Source: Prauserella_A sp040645195
GTDB taxonomy: Bacteria; Actinomycetota; Actinomycetes; Mycobacteriales; Pseudonocardiaceae
Reading direction: 5' to 3'
DNA: 64,000 bases
Assembly (NCBI RefSeq): GCF_040645195.1
Contig: NZ_JBEYXW010000006.1
Coordinates: forward strand, 62,001 to 126,000
Shown here piece by piece: positions 11,094 through 18,620 of the stretch; position 1 is the first letter of the stretch, and each line of letters opens with the position of its first letter. The notes beneath the pieces are model-generated. The model worked only from the letters and a program-made list of their open reading frames with translations. It had not been told where the DNA came from and did not search any database. A program made the position numbers and the translations under genes.

Positions 11094-11160
11094 GGGCCCG
11101 CGTCTGAGTTGATCGAGAACATCGCTCGACGGTGGGCGGCGTGGTGACGGGCTCGGTCCC

Positions 11161-11195
11161 GGCTGTCACGTCCGGCTGGGGGTCGGACGTGACAG
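11161..11195. repeat. 13-bp perfect inverted repeat in divergent intergenic region
   Basis: GCTGTCACGTCCG (11161-11173) pairs exactly with CGGACGTGACAGC (11183-11195) around a nine-base loop. It lies between the YibE/F gene start (minus strand) and the LexA-box promoter. There is no T-run, and no gene ends here, so an operator, a DNA hairpin or an element remnant is more likely than a terminator. Function unknown. Confidence 0.75.
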
Positions 11196-11284
11196 CGACC
11201 CAGCCGCCACCATGCCGCCCTGTTTCTTCCTAAGAACTCTTCCTCGAACCCCTTCCCGGCCGCTGCAACTACAGGGCCTTTCGC

Positions 11285-11313
11285 TTGACAATACATCGAA
11301 CATGTGTTCGAAT
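11285..11313 (+). promoter_or_regulatory. SOS promoter: -35, LexA box and -10
   Basis: TTGACA (11285-11290) and TCGAAT (11308-11313) are 17 bases apart. Between them and overlapping the -10 lies TCGAACATGTGTTCGA (11296-11311), a perfect match to the LexA box of mycobacteria and Bacillus (TCGAAC-N4-GTTCGA). LexA bound here would block RNA polymerase. The predicted transcription start is at or within a base or two of the GTG at 11321, so the mRNA would be leaderless. Motif seen directly; regulation inferred from the well-established box. Confidence 0.87.
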
Positions 11314-11320
11314 CAAGGCT

Positions 11321-12994
11321 GTGAGATGGGATGGCCAGCGAGCCGACAAGCGCGCAGACGGGAGTGCCGAGCAGGCTCTGCTCGGCGTGTCCGGGCTGAT
11401 CCGCTCCGTGCGGTCGCCGGAGTTCTCCGGCGTCACCTTCCATGAGGTGCATGCCAGGTCGGTACTGAACAAGGTCCCGAATGCGTCGCGGATGCCATTC
11501 CAGTGGACGGTCAACCCGTACCGGGGGTGCTCGCATGCCTGTACCTACTGCCTGGCGGGGGACACGCCGATCCTGCTCGCCGACGGCCGCACCAAGCCGC
11601 TCGCCGAGCTGCGCGTGGGGGAGCAGGTCTATGGAACCCGTCTGGAAGGCAGGTACCGGCGATACATACCGACCAGGGTGCTCGCGCACTGGGCGACCAT
11701 GAAGCCCGCGTACCGGGTCACGCTGGAGGACGGGACGCAGCTGGTCGCCAGCGGCGATCACCGGTTCCTGACCAACCGGGGCTGGAAGCACGTCACCGGT
11801 GCGCGGCAGGGCGCGGCGCGGCGCCCGCACCTGACGACCGGCAACGCGTTGCTGGGGGTCGGCCGGTTCGCGGCGGGGCCACCGGACACTCCTGCGTACC
11901 GGGCCGGTTACCTCGCTGGTGCGCACGCGGGCCGGCGCCCGGCGGAGGCGGAGGTACTGGACCGGCTCCGGCGGTTCGCACCGGACTGTGACGTCGATGC
12001 GGGCGAGTTCCCCATCGCGCCTGAAGAGGACTGGCAGCGGGGCTTCCTCGCCGGGCTCTTCGACATCGAGGGCAGCCATTCGCGGGGGATCCTCCGCCTT
12101 CCTCTCACTGATGCGACGGTCCTGAGCACGGCGCGGGTGGCGTTGAAGCGGTTCGGTTTCGCTCATGTCGTGGAGGACCCGGGCCGGGCTGGCGGCCTGC
12201 GCGTGCTCCGGCTAGCCGGCGGGCTCGGTGAGCGGCTGCGGTTCTTCCACACGACCGGTCCGGCGGTCACCAGGAAACGCACCATCGACGGCACGGCCAT
12301 CAAATCGGCGGCGAAGCTGGGTGTGGTGTCCGTCGAACCACTCGGGAAACGCCTGCCGCTGTTCGACATCACCACAGGCGCAGGTGACTTCATTGCGAAC
12401 GGGGTGGTGAGCCACAACTGCTTTGCCCGCAACACGCACACCTACCTCGACTTCGACGCCGGGCGCGATTTCGACACTCAGGTCGTGGTGAAGGTCAACG
12501 CGCCGGAGGTTCTCACCGCCCAGCTGCGCAGGCGGAGCTGGCAGCGCGAGCACGTCGCGATGGGCACCAACACCGATCCGTACCAGCGTGCGGAGGGCAA
12601 GTACGAGCTGATGCCGGGCATCATCTCCGCGCTTGCGCGGTCGGGAACACCGTTCTCGATCCTCACGAAGGGCACGGTGCTCGCACGGGACCTGCCGCTG
12701 CTGCGTTCGGTGAGCGCGGACGTTTCGGTTGGGCTCGGTGTGTCGATCGCCCTGCTCGACCGGGAACTGCAGCGCACGCTCGAACCGGGCACGCCCAGCC
12801 CGCAGGCGCGGCTGGAACTGGTGCGCAAGGCTCGTGAGGCGGGCTTGTCGTGCGGCGTGTTCGTCGCTCCGGTACTGCCCGGCCTCACCGACTCGGTCGA
12901 GGCGCTCGACGGGCTGCTGGCGGCCGTCGCCGAGGCAGGGGCGACGGGCGTCACCGTGATTCCGCTCCACCTGCGCCCGGGCGCGCGCGAGTGA
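11321..12994 (+). CDS. Intein-containing Rv2578c-family radical SAM protein, truncated by in-frame TGA
   Basis: Radical SAM protein of the spore-photoproduct-lyase-like Rv2578c family; the substrate is unknown, but LexA control suggests DNA-damage response. The GTG at 11321 gives MRWDGQ, like the Rv2578c start, and sits where a leaderless transcript would begin. The extein reads PYRGCSHACTY before, and CFARNTHTYLDFDAG after, a 290-residue intein (residues 77-366), so splicing restores the CX3CX2C [4Fe-4S] site. Further family blocks are MGTNTDPYQRAEGKYELMPG and TPFSILTKGT. At 12992-12994 a TGA stands where the family has Trp in the ARxWF segment. The conserved C-terminus continues in the same frame to 13264. 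The spliced product would have 267 instead of about 357 residues, so activity is doubtful unless the TGA is a sequencing error. Confidence 0.9.
   Translation: MRWDGQRADKRADGSAEQALLGVSGLIRSVRSPEFSGVTFHEVHARSVLNKVPNASRMPFQWTVNPYRGCSHACTYCLAGDTPILLADGRTKPLAELRVGEQVYGTRLEGRYRRYIPTRVLAHWATMKPAYRVTLEDGTQLVASGDHRFLTNRGWKHVTGARQGAARRPHLTTGNALLGVGRFAAGPPDTPAYRAGYLAGAHAGRRPAEAEVLDRLRRFAPDCDVDAGEFPIAPEEDWQRGFLAGLFDIEGSHSRGILRLPLTDATVLSTARVALKRFGFAHVVEDPGRAGGLRVLRLAGGLGERLRFFHTTGPAVTRKRTIDGTAIKSAAKLGVVSVEPLGKRLPLFDITTGAGDFIANGVVSHNCFARNTHTYLDFDAGRDFDTQVVVKVNAPEVLTAQLRRRSWQREHVAMGTNTDPYQRAEGKYELMPGIISALARSGTPFSILTKGTVLARDLPLLRSVSADVSVGLGVSIALLDRELQRTLEPGTPSPQARLELVRKAREAGLSCGVFVAPVLPGLTDSVEALDGLLAAVAEAGATGVTVIPLHLRPGARE
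11549..12418 (+). mobile_element. Intein with degenerate LAGLIDADG endonuclease region
   Basis: A protein-splicing element of 290 residues inserted in the radical SAM gene. Block A is CLAGDTPILLADGRTKPL with nucleophile Cys1. Block B is VASGDHRFLTNRGW with the conserved His. Block F is LFDITTGAGDFIANG, and block G is VVSHN with the terminal His-Asn, followed by Cys+1 of the extein. All splicing residues are present. The endonuclease region keeps GFLAGLFDIEG (second LAGLIDADG block), but the first block, AGYLAGAHAG, has no acidic residue and the blocks are only about 45 residues apart. This points to a partly deleted, probably inactive homing endonuclease. Confidence 0.93.
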
Positions 12995-13264
12995 TTCGCG
13001 CAGTGGCTTGCCGCGCAGCACCCCGAGCTCGTCCCGCGCTATCGCGAGCTGTACGCGCGGGGCAGCTACGTGCAGGCCGGCTACCGGAAGTGGCTCTCGG
13101 CGCGGGTCACACCACTGCTGAGGCGGCACGGGCTCGCACCGCGCTCGGGCGGAGCGGAACGCGGGGTGCCAGGGGATGGGGACGCAGGCTGGCCGGAGGG
13201 CAGCATGCCGCGTCCCGCTGGCGAAAGTGCGCGCACGGAGGGAGGCCAGATGACATTGTTGTGA
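12995..13264 (+). pseudogene. Orphaned C-terminus of the radical SAM gene
   Basis: 89 codons in the same frame directly after the TGA at 12992-12994, ending at a TGA at 13262. They read FAQWLAAQHPELVPRYRELY and then VQAGYRKWLSARVTPLLRRH, which line up with the end of Rv2578c as I recall it (WFMCWLARAHPELVSRYREL). High third-position GC and the absence of other lesions indicate a single recent nonsense change (TGG to TGA) or a base-call error. Without readthrough this segment is untranslated. Confidence 0.85.
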
Positions 13265-13346
13265 CGCCGCCGCCCGCAGTGCGCAGCGATGCGTGACGCG
13301 GGCTCCGTCTGGGAAACCTGGTGGCGGCCAACCAGGGCCGGTTGGT

Positions 13347-13352
13347 TAACCT
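13347..13352 (+). promoter_or_regulatory. Candidate -10 box for aspS
   Basis: TAACCT fits TAnnnT. It would start an aspS transcript with a leader of roughly 65 bases inside the 161-base gap 13265-13425. No -35 consensus and no T-box-like leader was recognised there. Confidence 0.35.
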
Positions 13353-13425
13353 GAGCCGTCGGCGTGTTGCCGGCAAACACCGATGGCAAGACCGTGACCA
13401 CCGCTTTCCGAGAGGACCCCGCGAA

Positions 13426-15192
13426 GTGCTTCGCACCCACAACGCCGGCACACTACGTGCCGAGCAGGCCGGCCAGACCGTCACACTCACCGGCTGGGTG
13501 GCCCGGCGGCGCGATCACGGCGGGGTGATCTTCATCGACCTGCGCGACGCGAGCGGGATCGCACAGGTCGTGTTCCGGGAAGGCGAGATGGCCGAGCGGG
13601 CACACCAGCTCCGCGCGGAGTACTGCATCAAGGTCGTCGGCGAGATCGCGAAGCGGCCGGAGGGCAACGACAACCCGGAGATCCCGACCGGCGAGATCGA
13701 GGTGCTGGTCACCGAGCTGGAGGTGCTGTCCGAGTCGGCGGCGCTGCCGTTCCCGATCGACGAGCGGCTCGACGTCGGTGAGGAGATCCGGCTCAAGTAC
13801 CGCTACCTCGACCTGCGGCGCGGTGGCCCGGCGAACGCGATGCGGTTGCGCAGCGAAGTCAACCGCGTTGCGCGGAACGTGCTGCACGACCAGGGTTTCG
13901 TCGAGGTCGAGACACCGACGATGACCCGGTCGACGCCGGAAGGCGCCCGGGACTTCCTCGTGCCGGCTCGGTTGCGGCCGGGTTCCTGGTACGCGCTGCC
14001 GCAGTCGCCGCAGCTGTTCAAGCAGCTGCTGATGGTCGGCGGGCTGGAGCGCTACTACCAGATCGCCCGTTGCTACCGGGACGAGGACTTCCGCGCCGAC
14101 AGGCAGCCGGAGTTCACGCAGCTCGACATCGAGATGAGCTTCGTCGAGCAGGACGACGTCATCGCGATGGGCGAGCAGGTCGTCACGGCGCTGTGGAAGC
14201 TGATCGACGTCGAGGTGCCGCGCCCGTTCCAGCGCATCAGCTACGCGGAAGCCATGGCCAAGTACGGCACGGACAAGCCGGATCTGCGCTTCGGGCTCGA
14301 GCTGACCGAGCTGACCGAGTTCTTCGCCGACACGCCGTTCCGGGTGTTCCAGGCGCCGTACGTCGGTGCCGTCGTGATGCCCGGCGGCGCGGACCAGCCG
14401 CGGCGACAGCTCGACGCGTGGCAGGAATGGGCGAAACAGCGCGGGCACAGGGGCCTCGCGTACGTACTCATCGGCGAGGACGGCACCCTCGGGGGCCCGG
14501 TCGCGAAGAACCTGTCCGAGCACGAACGCGAGAACCTGGCGGCCGCTGCCGGTGCGAAGCCGGGTGACTGCGTGTTCTTCTCCGCGGGCAAGCCGAACGA
14601 CGCCCGGCAGCTGCTCGGCGCCGCACGTGTGGAGATCGCCCGCAGGCTCGGCATGATCGACGAGAACGCCTGGTCTTTCGTGTGGGTCGTGGACTTCCCG
14701 CTGTTCGAGGCGGCGGACGAGACCGACGACGTTGCTGTCGGTAGTGGCAAGTGGACCGCGTTGCACCACGCGTTCACCTCGCCGACCCCGGAGTGGATCG
14801 ACAAGTTCGAGGCGGACCCCGGCAACGCGCTGGCCTATGCCTACGACATCGTCTGCAATGGCAACGAGATCGGTGGCGGCTCGATCCGTATTCACCGCGC
14901 CGACGTGCAGAAGCGGGTCTTCGAGATCATGGGGCTTTCCGAGGCGGAGTCGCAGGAGAAGTTCGGCTTCCTCCTGGATGCCTTCCAGTTCGGCCCGCCG
15001 CCGCACGGTGGCATCGCGTTCGGCTGGGACCGCATCGTCATGTTGCTCGCCGGTGCCGACTCGCTACGCGACGTGATCGCCTTCCCGAAGACCGGTGGCG
15101 GTTTCGACCCACTGACCGGTGCACCCGCGCCGATCACCGCCGAGCAGCGCAAGGAAGCGGGCGTCGACGCCAAGCCGCAGCCGCGCGGCTAG
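13426..15192 (+). CDS. aspS: Aspartyl-tRNA synthetase
   Basis: Charges tRNA with aspartate (ATP -> AMP + PPi), cytosolic class IIb synthetase; 588 aa, usual bacterial length. Order: an N-terminal OB-fold anticodon-binding domain (TLTGWVARRRDHGGVIFIDL, about residues 19-38), class II motif 2 around CYRDEDFRADRQPEFTQLDI, the bacterial GAD insertion, and motif 3 in GGIAFGWDRIVMLLAGADS. Start: the GTG at 13426 gives MLRTHNAGTL, close to other actinobacterial AspRS, with GAGAGG about ten bases upstream. The in-frame GTG at 13321 would add an unsupported extension. Whether the enzyme also charges tRNA-Asn cannot be read here. A GC-rich hairpin follows the stop. Confidence 0.97.
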   Translation: MLRTHNAGTLRAEQAGQTVTLTGWVARRRDHGGVIFIDLRDASGIAQVVFREGEMAERAHQLRAEYCIKVVGEIAKRPEGNDNPEIPTGEIEVLVTELEVLSESAALPFPIDERLDVGEEIRLKYRYLDLRRGGPANAMRLRSEVNRVARNVLHDQGFVEVETPTMTRSTPEGARDFLVPARLRPGSWYALPQSPQLFKQLLMVGGLERYYQIARCYRDEDFRADRQPEFTQLDIEMSFVEQDDVIAMGEQVVTALWKLIDVEVPRPFQRISYAEAMAKYGTDKPDLRFGLELTELTEFFADTPFRVFQAPYVGAVVMPGGADQPRRQLDAWQEWAKQRGHRGLAYVLIGEDGTLGGPVAKNLSEHERENLAAAAGAKPGDCVFFSAGKPNDARQLLGAARVEIARRLGMIDENAWSFVWVVDFPLFEAADETDDVAVGSGKWTALHHAFTSPTPEWIDKFEADPGNALAYAYDIVCNGNEIGGGSIRIHRADVQKRVFEIMGLSEAESQEKFGFLLDAFQFGPPPHGGIAFGWDRIVMLLAGADSLRDVIAFPKTGGGFDPLTGAPAPITAEQRKEAGVDAKPQPRG

Positions 15193-15214
15193 CTGACGCC
15201 CCGCCACCCGGACT

Positions 15215-15243
15215 GCACGCCGCCCGGTTTCTGGGCGGCGTGC
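15215..15243 (+). terminator. GC-rich hairpin after aspS, likely terminator
   Basis: GCACGCCGCCC (15215-15225) pairs perfectly with GGGCGGCGTGC (15233-15243) around a seven-base loop, 22 bases after the aspS stop. There is no T-tract, as is common for actinobacterial (I-shaped) terminators. The sequence recurs in degenerate form just downstream. Confidence 0.65.
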
Positions 15244-15355
15244 GCATAACGCGCCCGTGGCGACGCTCGCCGCTCGGTTCCCCGGCCGGCGCGGCGTCGG
15301 CACACGCCGCTCGGTTCCCGGGCGGCGTGCGCACCAGGCGCCCGCGGCGATGCGC
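15215..15355. repeat. Degenerate tandem copies of the GCCGCC-hairpin sequence
   Basis: The hairpin unit with its 3' flank (GGCGGCGTGCGCA then GCGCCCG-GGCGA) occurs at 15215-15262 and again at about 15300-15350. A shorter partial copy around 15265-15297 shares GCCGCTCGGTTCCC. This fills most of the 340-base gene-free stretch 15193-15532. The rest of that gap holds the palindromes and -10 box described separately. Confidence 0.6.
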
Positions 15356-15468
15356 GCCGACGCGTACGCATCGATCTGGGTTCCGGCGAGCCGTGCCTGC
15401 GTAATGCCCGGCGCGTGCGGGGCCGCACGACGCGGGCGCCCGATCTCACAACCACCGGCGTTCGACGG

Positions 15469-15494
15469 CGAAACGTTTCGTCGGCAAACGTTTG
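15469..15494. promoter_or_regulatory. Two adjacent AACGTT-centred palindromes (LacI-type operator candidates)
   Basis: CGAAACGTTTCG (15469-15480) and CAAACGTTTG (15485-15494) are perfect palindromes whose centres are 15 bases apart. The GAAACGTTTC core is the usual operator type of LacI-family repressors. They lie upstream of a TAGGGT -10 box (15519-15524) that ends eight bases before the ATG at 15533, so a bound regulator could block that promoter. No LacI-family gene is present in this window. Confidence 0.6.
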
Positions 15495-15532
15495 TGGTCA
15501 TCGTTACCCGTTCACTAGTAGGGTCGAAGCCA

Positions 15533-16747
15533 ATGACTGTGGACACCTCCTCGACCGACGATTCAACAGTCGATGCAGGAGCGGGGTACCTCTCGATCGA
15601 CGCCGCTGTCGCCGCTGCTGAATCAGTGCTCGCACAACGTTTCGGCAGCACGATCACCTTGATCGATGCCGAAGACCTCGCCGGGAGTGGCCCGGCCACG
15701 GTGGTCAGAGCGCGGGTGGCGTCGTCGCCGTTCGCCCTGCCACGCACGTTGGTGATCAAGCACTACCCGGGGTCACCGCAGCCCGGAGGGGACGACCCGT
15801 ACGCGCGGGAGGCCGCCAGCTACCAGCTCTTCACCGCACTTCCGTCGGAGGACCGGACGTGCCCCGAGCTGCTGGCACACGGTGCCGATCACCGGGTGCT
15901 CGTGATCGACGACCTCGGCCGGACCGCCACGCTGGAGGACAAGCTCCGCGGCTCGGACAGCCGCGCCGCGGAGACGGCACTGCTGTCGTGGGCGCGTGCG
16001 CTCGGGCGCATGCACTTCAGCACCGCCAACCGGGAAGCGGACTTCCACGCGCTCCTGCGCAGGCTCGGTACGCGGGAACGCGCCGACGAGGGTGCCCGGC
16101 AGGCCGGTCATGCCGAGACCGGGTTCGCGGCCGCCGCCGAGCGACTGCCGGTGTTGCTGAACGAGACGTTCGGCCTGCTCACTCCGCCCGCCGTGCGGGA
16201 GGCCGCCAAGCGCGCAGCGGACCACACCCGTTCGCCGGGGTACCGGGCGTTCAGCCCAGTCGATCTGTGGCCGGACAACAACCTGGTGACCGCGGAAGGG
16301 GTGCGGTTCCTCGACTTCGAGCGCGGCCGTGTCCGCAGCGCACTTGTCGATGCGGCGCATCTGCGGGTGCCGTTCGTGTCCAGCCCGCAGCCGCTCGCCC
16401 TGCCACGCGGGATGAGCGAGGCGATGGTGGCGGCCTGGCGTGCCGAGGTTGTGGATCTGTGGCCCGCGCTGGCCGACGAGGACGCACTGGCGGCCTACCT
16501 GCTCGACACCGAGCTGCTACTGGTCTGGCACGCCACGTGGCGGCACCTGCCCGCCCTCGGTGCCGCCCGCGGCGTTACCCCGACGAGCCGCCCCGCAGCG
16601 CTCGTGACCTGGTGGCGTGACCTCGGCGAGCACGCCGAGCGCGACGGTGAGAAAGCCGTCGCCGAGCACGCCGCCGCCGTCGCGGAGGCCCTCGGTGCCC
16701 GCTTCGGTCGTGGCCTGCAGCTCGCGCTGTATCCGGCGTTCCGCTAG
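15533..16747 (+). CDS. Phosphotransferase of the aminoglycoside/choline kinase fold
   Basis: 404 aa, cytosolic. The N-lobe contains LPRTLVIKHYPG with the ATP-binding lysine. The C-lobe has SPVDLWPDNNL (catalytic Asp and Asn of the HxDxxxxN-type loop) and VRFLDFERG (metal-binding Asp). These are the hallmarks of the APH/ChoK-like family. The first residue of the catalytic loop is not His. Substrate is unknown; an antibiotic-resistance role is not implied. It is a single gene downstream of aspS. A TAGGGT box eight bases before the ATG suggests a leaderless mRNA, and two palindromes upstream suggest repression. In-frame starts upstream run into the repeat region and were not used. Confidence 0.82.
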   Translation: MTVDTSSTDDSTVDAGAGYLSIDAAVAAAESVLAQRFGSTITLIDAEDLAGSGPATVVRARVASSPFALPRTLVIKHYPGSPQPGGDDPYAREAASYQLFTALPSEDRTCPELLAHGADHRVLVIDDLGRTATLEDKLRGSDSRAAETALLSWARALGRMHFSTANREADFHALLRRLGTRERADEGARQAGHAETGFAAAAERLPVLLNETFGLLTPPAVREAAKRAADHTRSPGYRAFSPVDLWPDNNLVTAEGVRFLDFERGRVRSALVDAAHLRVPFVSSPQPLALPRGMSEAMVAAWRAEVVDLWPALADEDALAAYLLDTELLLVWHATWRHLPALGAARGVTPTSRPAALVTWWRDLGEHAERDGEKAVAEHAAAVAEALGARFGRGLQLALYPAFR

Positions 16748-16830
16748 CGCCCCGCCGGCACCAAGCTTTCGCCAGGCCGACCGCCTGACGTTACCCAGGC
16801 ATCACCGGTGGTGAGTGTGGGCACCTGAAG

Positions 16831-17727
16831 GTGTCAGTCGTGGTGCGCGACGACTCCGCCAAGACTCCCGCTCCCGACGCTCCCACCCGCACGGCCCAGC
16901 GCCTGGCCGTGCTCGGCGACTCGACCGCGGTCGGGCTCGGCGATCCACTGCCGGGCGGCGGCTGGCGCGGTGTCGGGCCGCTGGCCGCCGAGGCACTCGG
17001 CATCACCCCCGACGGCTACCTGAACTGCTCCTTCACCGGCGCGCGCATGCGGTGCGTACGCACTGAACAGCTGCCCGTCGCGCTCGCCCATCGCCCCGAC
17101 GTGGTGTTGCTGGTTGCCGGGATGAACGACACCCTGCGCTCCGACTTCGATCCCGCGAAGCTCGCCGCAGACCTCGACCGGGTGCTGGCCGCCCTGCTCG
17201 CGGAGGGCGCGCTGCCGGTCGTGGTGTGCTTCCACGATCACGGCAGGGTATTCCGCCTGCCCGGCGCTTTGCGCCGAGCCCTGCGGGCCCGTATCGGCGA
17301 GCTCAACGCCGCCATCGGCACCGCCGTCACGCGGCACGAGGTGCCCTGCCTCGACCTCGACGCCGTACCAGGCACCTACGACCTGGCGTCGTGGAGCGTC
17401 GACCGGCTCCACCCGTCCGAGCTGGGACACCGGCTGCTCGCACGCGGATTCACCGAACTACTGAGCCAGGCCGGGTTCGCTGTGCCCGCGCCGGTCGGGC
17501 TCACCTGCTCCGGCGGGGCGCAGACGAGCACTCTCGATCACGTGGGCTGGCTGGTGGTCAAGGGCGCGCCCTGGTTGTGGCGGCGTGGCCGGGACCTGCT
17601 GCCGTACGCGGCGGGCATCATCCTGCGTTCGATGGCCGGGCGCGCCTGGCGTCCCCGCCGGGAAGCCGGCACAGCGGACACGGAAGGCACCAGCCCACAG
17701 GAGCTGCCCGCCGCGGTGCGCTCGTGA
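16831..17727 (+). CDS. SGNH/GDSL-family hydrolase
   Basis: Esterase/lipase-type hydrolase, 298 aa. Block I is AVLGDSTAVGLGD (nucleophile Ser about residue 32), block III is VAGMNDTL, and block V is SVDRLHPSELGH with the catalytic Asp and His. No signal peptide is visible, so it is probably cytosolic. The C-terminal 90 residues include WLVVKGAPWLWRRGRDLLPY, not part of the core fold. The start is uncertain: the GTGs at 16840 and 16843 fit the GAAGG at 16827-16831 better than the GTG at 16831, which overlaps it; homologues begin just before the GDS block, so all are possible. Substrate unknown. Confidence 0.83.
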   Translation: MSVVVRDDSAKTPAPDAPTRTAQRLAVLGDSTAVGLGDPLPGGGWRGVGPLAAEALGITPDGYLNCSFTGARMRCVRTEQLPVALAHRPDVVLLVAGMNDTLRSDFDPAKLAADLDRVLAALLAEGALPVVVCFHDHGRVFRLPGALRRALRARIGELNAAIGTAVTRHEVPCLDLDAVPGTYDLASWSVDRLHPSELGHRLLARGFTELLSQAGFAVPAPVGLTCSGGAQTSTLDHVGWLVVKGAPWLWRRGRDLLPYAAGIILRSMAGRAWRPRREAGTADTEGTSPQELPAAVRS

Positions 17728-17782
17728 GCGCCTGAAAATCCCGGTGTTCCAGGGGCCGGTCCGCCCGGCGCACGCTGAGGTG

Positions 17783-18577
17783 ATGACCGAACTCAAGGCC
17801 GCGCAGCGGCGCACCTGGGCCAGCGGTGACTACGCCAAGATCGCCGGCGCGATGCCACTGATGGGCGAGTTGCTGTGTGAGGACATCGATCTGCGGGGTG
17901 GTGAGCGGGTCCTCGACGTCGCCACCGGCAGCGGCAACACGGCGTTGTCGGCGGCGCGCAGGCACTGCGTGGTGACCGGGATCGACTACGTCCCCGCGCT
18001 CGTCGAGCGGGCCCGCGTCCGTGCCGCGGCAGAGCAGCTCACGGTCACGTTCCAGGTCGGTGACGCCGAAGAGCTGCCCTTCGCGGACGGCGCGTTCGAC
18101 GTCGTGCTCAGCACGATCGGGGTGATGTTCGCACCGGATCAGCGGCAGGCGGCGGACGAGCTCGTGCGCGTATGCCGTCCGGGTGGCCGCCTCGGGCTGA
18201 CCAACTGGACGGCGGGCGGGTTCGCCGGCCAGGTGTTCGAGCTGTACGCCCGCTACGTCCCGCCACCGAAGGACCTGCCGTCACCAATGGTCTGGGGCGA
18301 GGAGGCCGGGCTCGCGGAGTTGCTCGGCGACCATGTGCGTGAGGTCCGCGCGAGCACCCTGGACCAGGTCTTCCGCTATCCCTCGGTGGCGAGCTACGTG
18401 GAAGGGTTCCGCGCCTATTTCGGCCCCACCATCACCACCTTCGGCGGGTTGCCCCCCGAAGGCCAGGAGCGGCTGGCCGCCGAGCTGACCGAACTGGTGT
18501 CGTCGTTCAACACCGCCACGGACGGCACGCTCGTCCTGCCTGCCGAGTATCTGAGGTACCGTGCGGTCCGCCGTTGA
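17783..18577 (+). CDS. Class I SAM-dependent methyltransferase
   Basis: 264 aa. The SAM-binding motif I is RVLDVATGSGNTALSAA (about residues 43-59), followed by VTGIDYVPALVERAR, VGDAEELPFADGAFDVVLST and LVRVCRPGGRLGLTNW, the UbiE/Coq5-like order of small-molecule methyltransferases. The start ATG at 17783 follows GAGG closely; homologues begin with the same MxELK-like segment. It sits 55 bases after the SGNH hydrolase and ends 43 bases before rarA. Substrate not identifiable. Confidence 0.82.
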   Translation: MTELKAAQRRTWASGDYAKIAGAMPLMGELLCEDIDLRGGERVLDVATGSGNTALSAARRHCVVTGIDYVPALVERARVRAAAEQLTVTFQVGDAEELPFADGAFDVVLSTIGVMFAPDQRQAADELVRVCRPGGRLGLTNWTAGGFAGQVFELYARYVPPPKDLPSPMVWGEEAGLAELLGDHVREVRASTLDQVFRYPSVASYVEGFRAYFGPTITTFGGLPPEGQERLAAELTELVSSFNTATDGTLVLPAEYLRYRAVRR

Positions 18578-18608
18578 GGTGTCTGCGCCGGTTGTCGGCC
18601 CTCGCCGC

Positions 18609-18614
18609 TACCGT
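18609..18614 (+). promoter_or_regulatory. Candidate leaderless -10 box for rarA
   Basis: TACCGT ends six bases before the GTG at 18621. The only ribosome-binding candidate, GAGG, is one base from that GTG and too close to work, so a leaderless transcript is the simplest reading. Confidence 0.4.
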
Positions 18615-18620
18615 CGAGGT

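Noticed and set aside
11296..11320. GTTCGAATC as part of a tRNA T-arm
   Set aside because: No acceptor or anticodon arms fit around it, and it is explained by the LexA box.
12992..12994. TGA read as selenocysteine
   Set aside because: Homologues have Trp here, not Cys, and no SECIS-like hairpin was seen directly downstream.
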